In this document: piece by piece, positions 10,707-23,225 of the stretch
How positions within the stretch are numbered: position 1 is the first letter of the stretch
Layout of the letters: every line of letters starts with the position of its first letter
Source of the DNA: Sepioteuthis lessoniana
Lineage: Eukaryota > Mollusca > Cephalopoda > Myopsida > Loliginidae
Direction of reading: 5' to 3'
Length of the DNA: 64,000 bases
Assembly: GCA_963585895.1 (NCBI GenBank)
Contig: OY757921.1
Span: 51,550,669-51,614,668, forward strand
Made by a program: the position numbers and the translations under genes
The notes under the pieces: model-generated
What the model was told of the DNA's origin: nothing
Seen by the model: the letters and a program-made list of their open reading frames with translations, nothing else
Database searches by the model: none

Positions 10707-13700
10707 TTACCCGGGATGGGGTCCCGAAGGACCCGTACTGTTGACGCCATGAGTAGGAAGACGAGGGAAGGATGACTGCAACGTTGCTTCCTTTCTTACG
10801 ACCCGCCTTGCTGCATTCACCCACCGTTTGTCAAATGTTATGCGATCCAAGCGTTTTTGATCGCATCTGATTTTGACTCTAAGCTGATGCCTAAAATACA
10901 CAACCAGTTCGCAATGAGAAAAAGTTTGCATCGTCGTACAATCCCTTCTTTCACGTCGTCTAAATCACCATTCGAGAAACACCACCCGCTTCTCACATTG
11001 AAACGAAGGTAGAACATTGTCCACGACGTAACCAACGTCGAGTAGCACGAGCTGCTTGGGTTCCATGTGAGCCGTCAACTCCCCGACGTGATCCCAGAAC
11101 AGTAGTAGATGGCGTGTTCAATCGTTTCTTCAAAACCACTGCCGCAGCGAGCACAATCGGACATATCTGCCAGGCCCACACTGAAGTTCAAGCCGAGAAG
11201 GGGTAACGCATTCCGTGCAAGTCACCAGGTGAGCGAGAACTCGGAGTTGTTCAAGAAGCTCGATCCTGGGGCTCAATTCCAGTGGGGGCGGATCTCCTCT
11301 GCCGTCCAGCCGTGCCGCTCACTAAGAGGGTCCGAAGCGGAACCCACCACTAGCTCCCGATACAGCTCTTTCCGAGGCCGTAAAGGTCACTGGACTCAAG
11401 AAGGTTACGAAGGGTCGCTCGGCACTCACGGATAAACACTGTTTCGGCCATCGGCTAACATCGAGCTTCAGCCTTTGCGTCTGACTAGTGGCGAGAAAAA
11501 GGCCGACTCGCCTTTCGTCTTCACACTGCATCCCCCGTCAAGGATCGGCCCAAGTACGCAAGTCTTTCAGTAAGCCAGTGGCTCTCCAGATAAGGCATAC
11601 TCAGGCCCCCGTTGCGCGTACGTTGGATGCAGACCTGTCTACGGACCATCGGTCTTCGGCCTCCCCAGAGCAATCTGGAGAGGCATCGTTGAAGTACCAG
11701 CTGACATGCCCTAGGCCGAGGACGAACAGTTAATTGGTAAAAGATTAAAGGGAAGACGTACACAACACACGCCTCCGCCCTGCCTTTTAAGGACAACCTC
11801 CTTTAAGGCCTGGTTCCCACCTGAGCATCCACTTTAGCTTGTACTTCCGACCAATTTCGCTCCAGTTGGAGGTCAGGCCCGAACCACACCTCGAGGGAGC
11901 GGACAGGTCCGTCACTCCTGTGGAAGGGCCCTGGAAGGGTATCGCTACCTCTCCAAGCACCAAGCCGCAAACCTTTGCTTTTTTCAAAATTGACCTTGGC
12001 TCCTGCTATCCTCTCTTACTCACCAACAGCCTTCTTCACAGCCTTTATATCAAGGCGGCAGGATACAAAGACTGTGATATCATCGGCGAAGGCGGAAACC
12101 TTTGCCGTAAGAGGACCAGCAAAAGGGATACTGTGCTGGACTGGATTTGTCCCCTCATCCCTAAGCCTACCGAGCAGGGGCTCCAAAGTGAGGACATAGT
12201 GAAGAGGAGACAGGGGCAGCCCTGCCGGACCGAACGCTCGATCGCGACATCCCTAGATCACCTTCCATTCACCTGCACCACTGCCTGAGGATTGTGGTAC
12301 ATCATGCTAATCCATCTGCGAAACACCTGTTGGAATCCGGCAGTCTCCAAAACAGTCGTCAAAAACCGATTGTCAACCCTATCGAAAGCCTTGGACTGAT
12401 ATAAACTGATCAGGGTGGCTTCCTTGCCTTCTTCTATCACCTCTAAGACGTCGCGAATCAAGTGCAGATTTCCGAGTTCGATCTTCCCTTCACAGCGGAG
12501 GTCTACTCGGAGCCGATCAAATCGCTAATGACAACCTGTAAACGATTCGCTAAGACACGGGCCAAAATCTTTAACTCTGTATTAAGCAGAGTTATGGGCC
12601 TGTAATCGTCTAACCCCTCCCAAACATGCTTGTCACCTTTCTTCAGCAATGTGATCACACCCTTGGTAACGTTACCAAGGATGACTCCCTGGGCGAACCA
12701 ATAGTTGAACATATCCGTCAGAATAGGCACAAAGGTAGTAAGGTAAACCATCTAGTCCTGGCGACTTTTTGAGGCCGACCTGCTTCAACGCATCCCGGTC
12801 TTCGCTTTCAGTAATCACTCCTTCGCAACTAGACCGGGAAACTTTTGTTCTTCCTCACGCGCAGTCGCGTTTGATTTCACCGCTTCTTTGGGAACTCTTT
12901 TTAACCTAGATCAAACTACGAATCTCCTTTAGCGCTCACTAGTCTCACGCTGAAGGTCCATTCTAGCTAGTTTTACAGTTAGGGAGTCCCTTCCAGCTAC
13001 CGTCCGAGAAAGTCCATCTTCTATAGATTTCGCCTGCCTGAATCTATCTAGGTTGAGCTGACGGCCGTACTTGGTGGCGAAATCTCTAATCCTATATTTA
13101 AGAGAAACCCACCACCTATTCCCGGTAACCGCCCCCACTAACGCCCGCTTAATTAGGGCTTCCAGCCGGTCCCTGAAGTCCTGTATCTCCAGCAAGGAGG
13201 TATTTAACTTCCAATAGCTAGCCAGTCTAGGCCTATTAGCTAACTGCAGACTGACCCTAACAAGTTTAGGGTCAGTCCACGCTATCAAGTGGAACGTGAG
13301 ACAACTAACGAAATCACCATCAGCTCTTCCCACTAACACTCTGTCCAAGTACGAACCAACTTTGGCTGGGGGCGTGCTATCTAGCCATGTCCACATCTCC
13401 CGCCCTGGCTGATCCAGCCGAAACCCGTCGACCAAGTCATGGCAGGCCATAAGGCCGACAAGGCTTCTTTAACACCTTCCCAACCTTCAAGCTCCCCATC
13501 CGACCTTATCTTTCTTGGGATCAAGGATCGCATTCCAATCACCCATTAAGACTAGCTACTTCGAATCGTCCAGGAACGGCGCCAACCGGCGAAAAAAAGA
13601 AACCCTCTCCACATCGGTACTGGGAGCATAAACCACAACCAGACGGAACTTCAAACTTTTATCGGCAACATAAGCCACAACCAGTCGGCTCCCGTCACTT

Positions 13701-13963
13701 GCAAAAACAACGTCAACATCAGCATCAAGGCTGCGTCCAACTAGCAAAGAGACCCCAGGGCTACAGCGGCTGCCGTATGCTGAGAAAACGGTAAAATAGT
13801 TATCCAGCACCCCACAGTCCGCAGCGCAAATGAAGTTAGTCTCCTTCACCGCAGCAACATATACGCTGAGGTTCTTGAGTTCAGCAAACAAGCACTCACA
13901 CTTGCTTGAATCCCTCAGTCCCCTCACATTCAAAGTGGTAAGGTTTAAATTCATCAGACCCAC
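10707..13963 (-). pseudogene. Tx1/L1-like non-LTR retrotransposon ORF2 (APE endonuclease + reverse transcriptase)
   Basis: Minus strand, read in order: N-terminal endonuclease LTTLNVRGLRDSSK...GVSLLVG and RLVVVYAPS (13963-13556), MGDWNAIL just after an in-frame stop near 13540, then YLDRVLVG and AWTDPKL (13450-12929), where the catalytic TDH is TDP. RT: KKGDKHVWEGLDDYRPITLLN (12751-12503), a ALISLYQSKAFDRVD block (12461-12258), an intact FADD box at 12079-12090, then SLKGRAEACVVYVFP and WGGRRPMVRRQV (11796-11521), and the C-terminus RVKIRCDQKRLDRITF ending in TGPSGPHPG at 10707. At least six frameshifts or stops. Almost full length but inactive. Clade name (Tx1 versus another L1-type group) is my best guess. 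Confidence 0.85.
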
Positions 13964-14609
13964 TTACCTTATTCAGTGTCGACTACGGGCTGGGAATCCT
14001 CCAGGGTGAGGATGCCGATGGCCTGACGCTGGGAACCGGTACCTAGTTCAGTAGTAACTCGGTCGTCCCTGGACATTCCTCCGACATATTAGGGAAACTT
14101 CAGTTTTAGTGCTTTATAGAATGATGAGTGAACATAAATTGGGGTTCTGCCCGCACAAAAAGTTATCATTTTATGAAGTGAGGGGTGATCCAACTACGCC
14201 AACCTTATATCCGCATGACTGGCTTCCGCCAGGAAGCGCCACAGCGCCTTTGTGTGGTTACCAGTCCTGCGAATAAAGGTGGTTTCCATGGGGAGAAATA
14301 TCGATTGAAAATGTCTTTGTTATCGATGGTCTTTAGTGATGATAATTGTTTTAAAAGTGTTTTCATTCGGTGATCTGTGATTGATGATTTTTTGGTTTCT
14401 GAACATAGGGTGATTCCCATTGGCGCTTGTTACAGCTCGTTTGAAGCTGATCTACGTCTTGGGGGAATTGGTGATACTGATTATATTGGTTCAATACTGT
14501 TGATCGAGCGAGACGGGGAAAATAGCCTGGGAGTTGAAATTGGTCAGAGGTAGGGCAGTGTTGGTGAAAGGGGGGTTTGATTTTTCTGTGGGAGAAGGAA
14601 TTCATTTTT
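13964..14609 (-). other. Spacer between Tx1-like ORF1 and ORF2
   Basis: Stretch between the Lys/Pro-rich end of ORF1 and the ORF2 start. An open frame at 14629-14363 continues the low-complexity His/Gln/Ser composition of the ORF1 tail and may be its frameshifted continuation. No other feature seen. Confidence 0.45.
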
Positions 14610-16057
14610 CTATGAGAAGGGCATTTCATCTTTTTGATGTTGGTATGAGGAATGTTTTGAAGGTTGTGGTGGCATGAGTTGTGTTGGTCGTTGGGGTTTC
14701 AGTCTTTCATTTTGTGGCTGTGGTTGTTTTTCGGATTTTGGTGATTTACATTGTTTCTCCTCCCCCTCTTTATTTAAGTCATCGCTGACCCTTCTCCTCT
14801 TCAAGTTTGTAAAAATTTCCATTTCTATTTCATCAGGCTGCTTTTCCGGTGTATACTGTTTTCTTTCCTTTTTCTTTTTTGGTGTATGAATTATGTCTTT
14901 TGGAGCTACTGTATTATTTACTGGTGTTGTAGCTTCCGCTAGTGCAGTTGTAGTTGTTGTTACAGGAAGTACTTGTTTGACTAGAGATGGTGATTTTAAT
15001 GGCGTTTTCTTTTTCCTCCCATTTACTTGGTTCCACCCCTCTTCTTTATTGGGTTGGACCCCAGTTTCCGGGTTTGGATATTCTTCTGGTGTTTTTGTTG
15101 TTGTTGTTGTAGTTGTTGTCGTAGTCATGGCGTTTGTAGTATCAGTAGTAGCAGTGGCGGTTGTTTTGGTTACTGCGATGGTGGTTTTTTGAGGGCAGGA
15201 CCTCGAAAAATGACCCAACTGCTTACAGTTCCAACAAAGGGATTTCTTACCGTCAACGACTACCACCATCGTTGTGTCCCTATATGTAATCATATGTGAG
15301 ATGGCGTAGAACCCTCCCCTATCTAAAACCATGGTGAATACGTTGTCACCATATGCCGTTCCATGCGCTATTGTAATAAGTGTATAATCTTCTACGCCGC
15401 CATAGGCACTTAAATAGGCGCCGAGAACGTCTCCATTCAGCAGCATGGAAACGTTGCATACAGTGACCTTAATGTCTTTTTCCTTGATACTCGGGCTGAA
15501 GCCGGAAGTACTTAGTAAGGATGTTAGTAGTAGCTAGTTTTTTCTTCGGTTAGAAGTAGGACATCTCAGGATGAAAAACTTTTTCTGCAGTTGTATCCCT
15601 CTGGGATGCCTGTGGTCTTTAAAGTTTCTTCGAATGATTTTTTTTTTAGATTTGCCAGTTTCCTGGCCTTAATGTCTGTAACTACAAACGACAGAGTCTT
15701 GGGCTCAACAGCCTGTACCAATTCTGGGATTGATAGAATTTCGTTATTTAAAAATATTTTGTATATTTGTTGACTTTGTCGTTTTCGTAGTTAATAGGTT
15801 TCTTTTTTTTATTTTTGTATTTGTGTTGACCAGGAGACTGGGTTTGCCGGTGGATTTCGAGCGTGTGGGGTGCTCGATGAAGATAATGATAAGTCTTCAG
15901 GCTTTGGGGAGGTTTCCGTATTATTAAACATATCTCGTTGTGATTGAAATGAAGTCGACTCGTCCATAGTTGCTTTAAGGCAACTAGGAGGAGGATAAAG
16001 TCGAGGTTTGACACTCCTTAAAAACAAACGACAATGACTATTTTTTGAGGTGGTCAC
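14610..16057 (-). pseudogene. Tx1-like ORF1 (gag-like, CCHC zinc knuckle)
   Basis: The C-terminal 278 codons (15446-14610) are one frame: MLLNGDVLGAYLSAYGG, then MVLDRGGF, then one zinc knuckle CWNCKQLGHFSRSC at about residues 70-83, a Thr-rich run (10 Thr in a row), and a basic Lys/Pro/Gln-rich tail with KKKKERK. The N-terminal part continues upstream with stops and frameshifts: EPKTLSFVVTDIKARKLANL near 15700-15650, IKEKDIKVTVCNVS joining directly onto MLLNG, and a possible start at 16057 (MTTSKNS...). It would bind RNA and package the element's transcript. The intact 278-codon stretch is notable against the broken ORF2. Confidence 0.8.
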
Positions 16058-16152
16058 AAAGCAATAACAACAAAAATAAGTTCAACAATAATGATAACGA
16101 GAGTTTTCACAAAATACCTTACTTCCGGAAAGAAAACATGCACTCCAAAAGC

Positions 16153-16245
16153 TTATTAATCAACCATCAAAGTCCTTAATCGTATGCTATTTATGGCTAT
16201 GAGCCAGTCTATCTGGTAAAGTGCTGAAGGGGTACTAGCTACTCT
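16153..16245 (-). repeat. Gypsy LTR fragment
   Basis: About 93 bases resemble 4489-4583, the 5' part of the Mag-like LTR (shared blocks ATGGCTATGAGCCAGTC and GCTAGCTACTC-like). It sits between the Tx1-like 5' end and an R4/Dong fragment, with no internal Gypsy sequence. Confidence 0.55.
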
Positions 16246-16254
16246 ACTGAGTCT

Positions 16255-16684
16255 TTATAGCTTTGTTTTGTGCTGTTATTAGAAAAGATTAAGTTTTCCT
16301 TAAAGTCTCCCCTCTTAGCCATATCTAGGTCTTTTCATGTAAAATTTTGTCAGTTTGTCGCTTGAAATACCTATATAGTTGTTTCTCTTGCCATTTCTGG
16401 TTCCAAGTTGTTCTGTTGATCATTATTATGTCTGTGCGGTTTCTTATTACTGTAATCAGTCTTTCTTTGCTCTTTTTATCTAGTCTTCGAATCTCTGTAT
16501 TGATGCATCGATGACATCTTCCGTATTGGCGAATCCTCTTTTCTCATCTTTTCTTGACACAAATAGTTTGTTTTTATTATGCTTCGGATGTAAGGCCTAG
16601 TGCATCATTATTAGTTTTCTTGTTCTCTGGTTCATTTATCTGAGTTCTTCCATTATCTATTTTAAGAATGCTCCCCAGTATCTT
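16255..16684 (-). mobile_element. R4/Dong-like fragment, region between RT and zinc finger
   Basis: Minus-strand reading gives KERLITVIRNRTD, then WNQKWQEKQLYRYFKR and HEKTWIWLR-like sequence, ending TESFLITAQNKAIKT near 16260. These match the segment after the RT thumb and before the CCHC finger of the same family at 55380-55942. Ends at the LTR fragment. Confidence 0.7.
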
Positions 16685-16685
16685 A

Positions 16686-16727
16686 TAAGGATTATTATTA
16701 TTATCATTATTATTATCATTATTACTT
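16686..16727. repeat. (TTA/TCA)n tract at R4/Dong 3' end
   Basis: About 42 bases of ATT and ATC trinucleotides lying exactly at the 3' end of the minus-strand R4/Dong copy on its right. On the element's strand it reads AATAATGAT, matching the TAA-repeat preference known for Dong. Confidence 0.85.
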
Positions 16728-16729
16728 AA

Positions 16730-17232
16730 CCTGTTTGAGAGTTTTACGCACCAGCATTAGCTAAGTGTCTTCCACTGGTGCCTGTGCATCAGTAAGTCTC
16801 CTAAGTCTCTAAGACACTTATCAGTAGTCTGACCGATCTTAAAAGTGCTGTAAATTGAATGGTCTATATTCTTATTCTTATTTCCGATTCCTCCCTACCA
16901 ATTCTTTCGTGATTGTACAAAACGCATCGATTGCAACTGGTTCCATTGTCACTTTGGTTCCATTGTTGTTGTTTTTTTTTTTTTCTTAGTTGGTCAAGGT
17001 ACTTATATTTCTTTTCGCTTTCTTTCAATTTTACTCAGGGATCTGCTGGGACACTAAAGTTCACAATTCGGCTGGTACTTTTTTTCCTTTTTTGACTACC
17101 ACAAGTTATGGTCGTCGGGTCGAGATTAGATGATCCGTTTGTATCTCAAAATCGCAGAGAAGTTTGTGCGTTTCATTCTTCAGGATGTATTCTGGGTTGT
17201 GCAAATACCATTTATTCATAGGGTCAAATTTT
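16730..17232 (-). mobile_element. R4/Dong-like endonuclease and C-terminus
   Basis: Minus strand: KFDPMNKWYLHNPEYILKNE, then THKLLCDFEIQTDHLIS and TRRP (the restriction-enzyme-like endonuclease core, where family members have LWDF and RPDL), then RIVNFSVPADP and KESEKKYKYLDQLRKKKK, then a decayed terminal block reaching the TTA tract. Stops and frameshifts present. Confidence 0.75.
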
Positions 17233-17234
17233 AT

Positions 17235-17900
17235 CTTATTTTACTCCTGGCGAGTTTTTTCACATCAGCATTAGTTGATGGAATCTGAGTTACAGCAAGT
17301 CTCTTCAGGTTTTCAAGACTAAATATTCTAACCGACGTTTCCAATGCTGTGGTCTGTTTGGTCTCGATTCTTCTGATTTTCGATTCCGTCTTTTATCCAA
17401 CCCTTGAGGACTATTTCCAACGTACCAGCTGTTAATGGTATCACAATCACTTTCGTGTTCCCCAGCTCTTTATGCTCTCTGTCAAGATCCAAGAATTTTA
17501 TCGTTTCACTTTCATTTTTACCCTGCGGTCCGTAGAAACAAAAAATTCATCAACAGGACAAGTTATTTTTTTTCTTGTTAATTAACATGATGTTTGGCCT
17601 TCTAATCAAGATCGAGTGGTCCGTTTGTATCTAAAAGTCCCAGAAAATTTTATGCGTCTCATTTTTAGGATGCATTCATTTTTGTACATATATCATTTTT
17701 AAATATGGTCAAATTTTAATCTCTTTTCCTGTGGATCACCTTCCCCACACAGATGTGCCTAGTCTTGTGTTCCTTTTGTATCAGTTTGATACATTCGCTT
17801 ATTATGTGATTCACCGTTTCATCTTTGTCATCGCATGACATACACTCGGTATTCTACTGCGTATTATCCGTTTTGGCATTATGGTATTACGATTAGTATT
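17235..17900 (-). mobile_element. R4/Dong-like zinc finger to C-terminus, upstream tandem copy
   Basis: Minus strand: CMSCDDKDETVNHIISECIKL (zinc finger, near 17850-17790), HKTRHICVGKVIHRK, then the endonuclease region with large losses, then a VPAGI-like and ILRR-type terminal block, and the GTGAAAAACTCGCCAGGAG tail near 17250. The next copy starts directly at 17232 with no new 5' end, so a complete tail is followed by an internal segment of another copy. Confidence 0.7.
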
Positions 17901-19463
17901 ATTATTAGCTTTTGTGTTAGTAGCAGTCGTATCTTGTTATGAACATATCGAAAATATTTTGATATCAGGTGAAGAAAAATAAGCGACAGACTTAAATCTA
18001 AATATAACTAACCACGGCTATCTTTTCCTCTTCCTCTGCGTGTGAAGTTCAGCTTAGTTGGCCTATGGTCACCTGACAAAAAATCATTTCTTCCGATAAC
18101 CAACAGCGCAGTTATAATTTCGAGTTATATTGGCGTGTAAAGGTTCTTATTTCCTATAAAACTCACTTGAGAGATATGAGACAGGAAATCGTTTTGTATC
18201 ATTGTAAAAAATGATTGACAGGGCGTTACTTGATTTGCGAAGAGAGAAGAGGATGGCGCAAGATGTGAGTTCAGGCATTAGTGTCAATAAAGTGAATCAA
18301 CTGTCCAAATGTTCTGATCAAACTACGTGGTGTTTACTTTTGATTTTTAGATTTTATTTCCTTATGTATTTTATTGTTTATTTTCAAAATATTTTCCTCG
18401 TTTTTTCAAGTATATGCACATTAGTGATTAAATCAAACATCATGAAATTCAATGAATTCAGCTTTTTAGAAAAAAGGAAATAGGAAGGTGCGGTTTGCTG
18501 TTGCCAATGCTCAATAAAACCCTTTAAAACTTTCGAAAATTAAAGATGCTATGCATCGTAAGAAGGCATTTTCTTTTTCAGACTAGTTGTAAGAGAAAAA
18601 GGAAGATATGATTTCTGATTACAAGAAAATTCAAATTAGACATATTAAGTCATATTAATTTGGCTGTGTTCAATCTCAAATGAATATTTCTTTCTCTTTA
18701 CATAAAATAGACCTAATATGTACTCCACTTCACCCCACAGAAGACGTTAACATTATTTTCAAGCCACTGACAATATATCTTTCTTGATATTCCATGCGTT
18801 TTTATTGGAAGAACTTATCTGTTATTCCTATTACAGTTCAGTAAGGTTTGCTTTAACTCGTCTTCAAAAAAGGTACATTTTTCCTGATTTTCAATACATT
18901 TTTATAAAATGCTTAACATTCATAAATATCATATCTTTATTTTGTCACGAACATTTGAATTAATTTATAAATGACAATCCCTTTATCCTGATGTTCAATG
19001 TGAAAGAAAATGCATATTTGGTAGAAGTACAATGAACTCTTTCGATCAGTAACACTTGCGTTTATTCCTGACTATTGAAATTTGTTTTTGGCCGAAGATT
19101 TAATACACAGTTGGAGTAATAGAATTAGCTTAAATCATATTAATGCAAAAATTGCATTACCGAAAAGGAAGTGACAGAGTGATAACCTCAGTGGGCAACG
19201 AAAATATGCTTACGTATACACAATCAATTAATAATCAACTTTGAGAATTAGGTTTGAGTTTATTTCTTTATTTTCCCTAATTTACTTACTAGAAAATTGG
19301 CATGAATGAATAGTTTATTGCATTTCTTAGGCCAATCCTGAAAGTTATATCATTGGTAACGTAAAAAGGTAATTAATAGTAATTTGTTGCAATAAAACTG
19401 TGTATTATTGTAAGCGAGTGCGATGAAAATTCTCACGTGTAAATTGAATTGTCCGTGGATAAA

Positions 19464-19494
<31 letters not shown>

Positions 19495-21574
19495 GAAAAA
19501 AGAGAAAAAGAAAATTCAGCAACCGGTTCAGAATTGAATTGACGAATCAAAAAAATCAGACCGGATTTCTGATTGTAATACAATTCATGATTATGTTTAC
19601 GGCATATTTGACATCAAAAACAAAACCAAAGAAAACGAAAGAATTTCCAAAATTCTCAAAACATGATGAGATGGAAAAGAGATCAGGTCAAGTATATTCT
19701 TTATATAGACGTTCTAAGAACTCCCATCAAAAACTTAGACTTTTGATTTTGTGGCTGTAGACAGTCACTTCAAGAAAAGCTACAGCGAGGACTGAGATAG
19801 AAAGCATCCAAAAGATATGAGACTACAGGATTTCTTTTGTAAAAAAGATCTGCTTGAATGTGAAATACTTGGATTTCTCCGGAGGCGCACTTAGCTTAAC
19901 GTTTATAGTCGTAGAAAATAGAATCCCAACCCAAGTTCAAATCCTGGGCGAAGCTATTTGAATTTCACGAGGTGAAATGTAAAAGTCTTTGAGAAAGGCT
20001 TAAACCCTTTTGTTTTCCTTTCACTTACGAGCAGACTGCCTTCTTTAGACTTAATAAGGCAACCAGATTTTGAAATCCAAAACTCGGAATTCAAACCAGC
20101 TTTACTCCGCTTAAAAATGTCATCATGTCACATTCTGCCCGTGGTGGAGGAGTTGGTAACATATAAGTTTGTGAATCTCCCTCCCACGAAAATATGATAT
20201 TTACTTGTTTCTTATATTTCTCCTTATTTCAACGACCTCACTACCGGATCGAAGTAAAGCAAATAAACAATAAACAATTCTTAATTAAGCGGGTAGTATT
20301 TTTGTGTCTATTTTTCTTATTTACCCAAGAATTAGTCACCATCATCCTAATCATCGAAGCAGTTGATGTAGACTGTCTTTCTCACCAGTCGAATTGACGG
20401 AAAGTCATAAATACTCCATTGTAATGTAAATATTTTGTTTCATAATGGATATTCTTAGTGCATATGTACATACTCCTTAAAAATATGCAACCTTTTTTTT
20501 TTGACAATTTGTAAGTAATTTATTTGCACTTCTTTGTAGACCTAAAAATAATTGTTGTAGACTTCCAAACTGCGAAGATACCTCTAAGAAATATTGTTTG
20601 ACTATAATAAACTGTCAGATACGCGTCATCGAGAGCTTTAACAGAAAAAAAAGGTGCTTCGACTGAGCTTTCCCGACCCGTAGATTTCGATTTTCTGGAA
20701 ATCTATCAAACGAATACAATAATGACATCATTTCTAAAAGTTTAGACTAGGGAACGTTAATGTGAAATAAGTATCACACATGTCGGTATAATTTATTAGA
20801 TGAAAAATATTTTCGTTTTTGGAGAACAACAGAGCTGACAAAATACGAGAAATAAATTCTTATATGAGATTAGCTTGATTATTTCAACCACTAAATTCTA
20901 TTGAATTATTCTTTATGAAATTATGATATTAGAAAATAAGAAAAGGAAATGGTTTCTTCTACATTCAATTCGTATTCAGTGTATTGACGCATCATATAGC
21001 TAAATCAAATTTACGTTATTGGGGAGTTATGAATACTACAAAGGATTACGAGAACAGGCTGCATTTCTGTACATTTTAGTAGTATAGTAAGAAATCATGC
21101 ATGATGTCAGAATCATCATCTAAACAAGACTTTTTAGCCTGAATGTTTTTCTATGTGTGTATATAAAAGTATCTAATTCTATTATATGCAGAAAGATAAC
21201 AAAAGTAGAAAGCAGAATATTCATAAACAAGTACTTTTATAACATAAGCAGTTTCATAGTACTTCATTTTGTAACAATTAATTTGTAAACTTGTCAACTT
21301 TGATATTTTTCTTTTTATATTAAAACTTTTTAAACGTCTCTGACTTTTGCATCGTTTCTGTGTTTGTGTCCAGTCTTATTCTTGTATCATTTATGTCATA
21401 GCAATTCAGGGATTTTCATAGCTAACTTATGTCTAATCCATGGGATTACGCTGTTGTCATTCCGCTATATATACTTTGGTATATATCATATCAAATAGGC
21501 TGGGTAAGTATTTACATATATACTACTACTACTACTTCTACTAAAACTATTACTAGTAATAGTGGTGATAACAA
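17901..21574. other. Unrecognised AT-rich stretch, (GACA)n at 19468-19493
   Basis: 3.7 kb with no coding signal I recognise and no named repeat beyond a short GACA tract at 19468-19493. A tRNA B-box-like GTTCAAATCC at 19938-19947 could mark an old SINE head but has no convincing A box. The open frames of 60-105 codons in this stretch are AT-rich and unsupported. Confidence 0.5.
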
Positions 21575-23035
21575 ATATAATATGCCAATTAACCATATAT
21601 TTTTGAAATTTATGGGGGCAACTAATTTTCAAAATCACAGGAAAAGATTATGTACGTGGATGATATAAAAGGTATCTACAGAAATGAAAAAAAAAAACGG
21701 TGACCCTGATAAAAACTGTAGAAATATACAGCCAGTATATACGAATGCAATTTGTCCTAAAAAATGAGCCATACAGATAATGAAAAGTGAGAAAAAATAT
21801 CAGCAGAAAAATTGAACTACTAAATCAAGAACGTATTAAGACACTTTGGAAAGAGGCGGACATTATAAACAAGCGGAGATGAAGGAAAAAATCAAGAAAA
21901 TGTACCTCGGAAGAATAACAAAGCTTCTCAGCTCCAAAGTCTGCAGCAAAAATCTCATTACAGGGATAAAAAACCTGGCTAGTCCTTCTCGGGACTTAGT
22001 ATTATTAATATGGACAAAGGAAAACCTCAACAAAAGAACAAGAAAATTTATGACAATATACAAGGCTTTATATCAGAGAGATGACATAGATAGACATTTT
22101 GTGACATAGAAACTCATTTTGTGTTAAGAAAAGAATGAGGAAAAGGACTTGGTAGAATTAAAAATGGCGTAGATGAACCAATGCAGTGATTAATTAGAGA
22201 AGTCAATTGCAGCAGTGGCAACATTCCTGCTTCCTAGTTTTTGTTGTTGACTTATATATATAAGGCAACAATAAAAAGTAGGAGGCAGGAATGAGGAGAA
22301 AAACAACTCAATGGATATATCATGCAACAACCTGGTGAGATTGCACATGAGAAGAACTTGAAATAGCTTATAAAGAAATTGAATCTTTATTGCTAGCAGC
22401 ACAAAGCAACACCATATGGACCAATTATAGTAAAGTGAAAATTGATAATATGCAACAGGATAATAGCTGTAAATTATGCAGAGATGAAACGGTAAACCAT
22501 ATTGTATGTGTATACAGCAAATAGGCACAGAAGGAGTACATGACTAGGTACGACTGGGTGCAAAAAATTGATCCACTGGAAATTGTGTAAAAGACAGAAT
22601 TTTTACCATATAACCAATGGATATATAAACAAACTAGCATCCATTCTACGCATAAAATTCTCAGGGATTTAGAATACAAACGGATCAATTAATCCAGGCC
22701 AAGAAAAATAATGAGTAAGATTGTCATTTTGCTGACTTTGCGGTTCCAGTAGACCACAGAGTGAAAATAAATGAAAATGAAAAGATAGAAAAATACTTGA
22801 ACCTGGCTAGAAAAAGAAGTGTTGAACATTAAAATGATCCCAATTGTTATTGGGGTTCGTAGAACGTTCCCCAAAGGATTTCAAAGTAGATTGGAACAGT
22901 TTAAAATCAGAGGAAGAATCAAGAACATTCAGATTACAGAATTGTTGAGATCGGTCAGAAGTCTTTGAAGAGTCTTGGGGACCCGAGGAGACTCATTGTC
23001 ACTCAGTCTGGTGTGAAAAACTCGTAAAGAGTGAA
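21575..23035 (+). pseudogene. R4/Dong-like element, RT catalytic box to 3' end
   Basis: Plus strand, many frames. MPINHIF precedes an RT active box YVDD at 21653-21664 (intact motif), IYSQYIRMQF follows; thumb region AEMKEKIKKMYLGRITKLL (from 21873); zinc finger CKLCRDETVNHIVCV near 22470-22510; KEYMTRYDWVQKIDPLEIV; a decayed endonuclease core with YNQWIYKQ and THKILRDLE (22612-22675); MIPIVIGVRRTFPKG at 22833-22880; terminal block with LGTRGDSLSLSL; tail GTGAAAAACTCGTAAAGAGT then AAATAATAATTT. The order matches R4/Dong: RT, CCHC, restriction-like endonuclease, C-terminal block. Longest single-stranded copy inside the window apart from the last. Confidence 0.8.
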
Positions 23036-23159
23036 ATAATAATTTCAACCAAAGAAACTCCTCTTCGACTTTTAACTAAAGTGTCTTCTTTTATATCCAT
23101 GTAATCACCTACATATAATTATTTCTAGAGTCAAGTTACGGTTTAATGACACCACTCCT

Positions 23160-23225
23160 ACCCTTCAATAATGATGGCTCGGCATCAAATAACCCATGAG
23201 AGTTAATATTCCATTTAATAAAAGA
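23160..23225 (+). repeat. tRNA-SINE tail fragment
   Basis: Contains GGCATCAAATAACCCATGAG and a degraded continuation, the same tail as in the complete SINE copy at 29969-30210. Head not found. Confidence 0.6.

Noticed and set aside
11109..12288. Plus-strand open frames of 80-150 codons
   Set aside because: Antisense to the GC-rich Tx1-like ORF2, which has the recognisable protein on the minus strand.
14674..15299. Plus-strand Val/Phe/Cys-rich frames
   Set aside because: Antisense of the Thr-rich and basic parts of Tx1-like ORF1.
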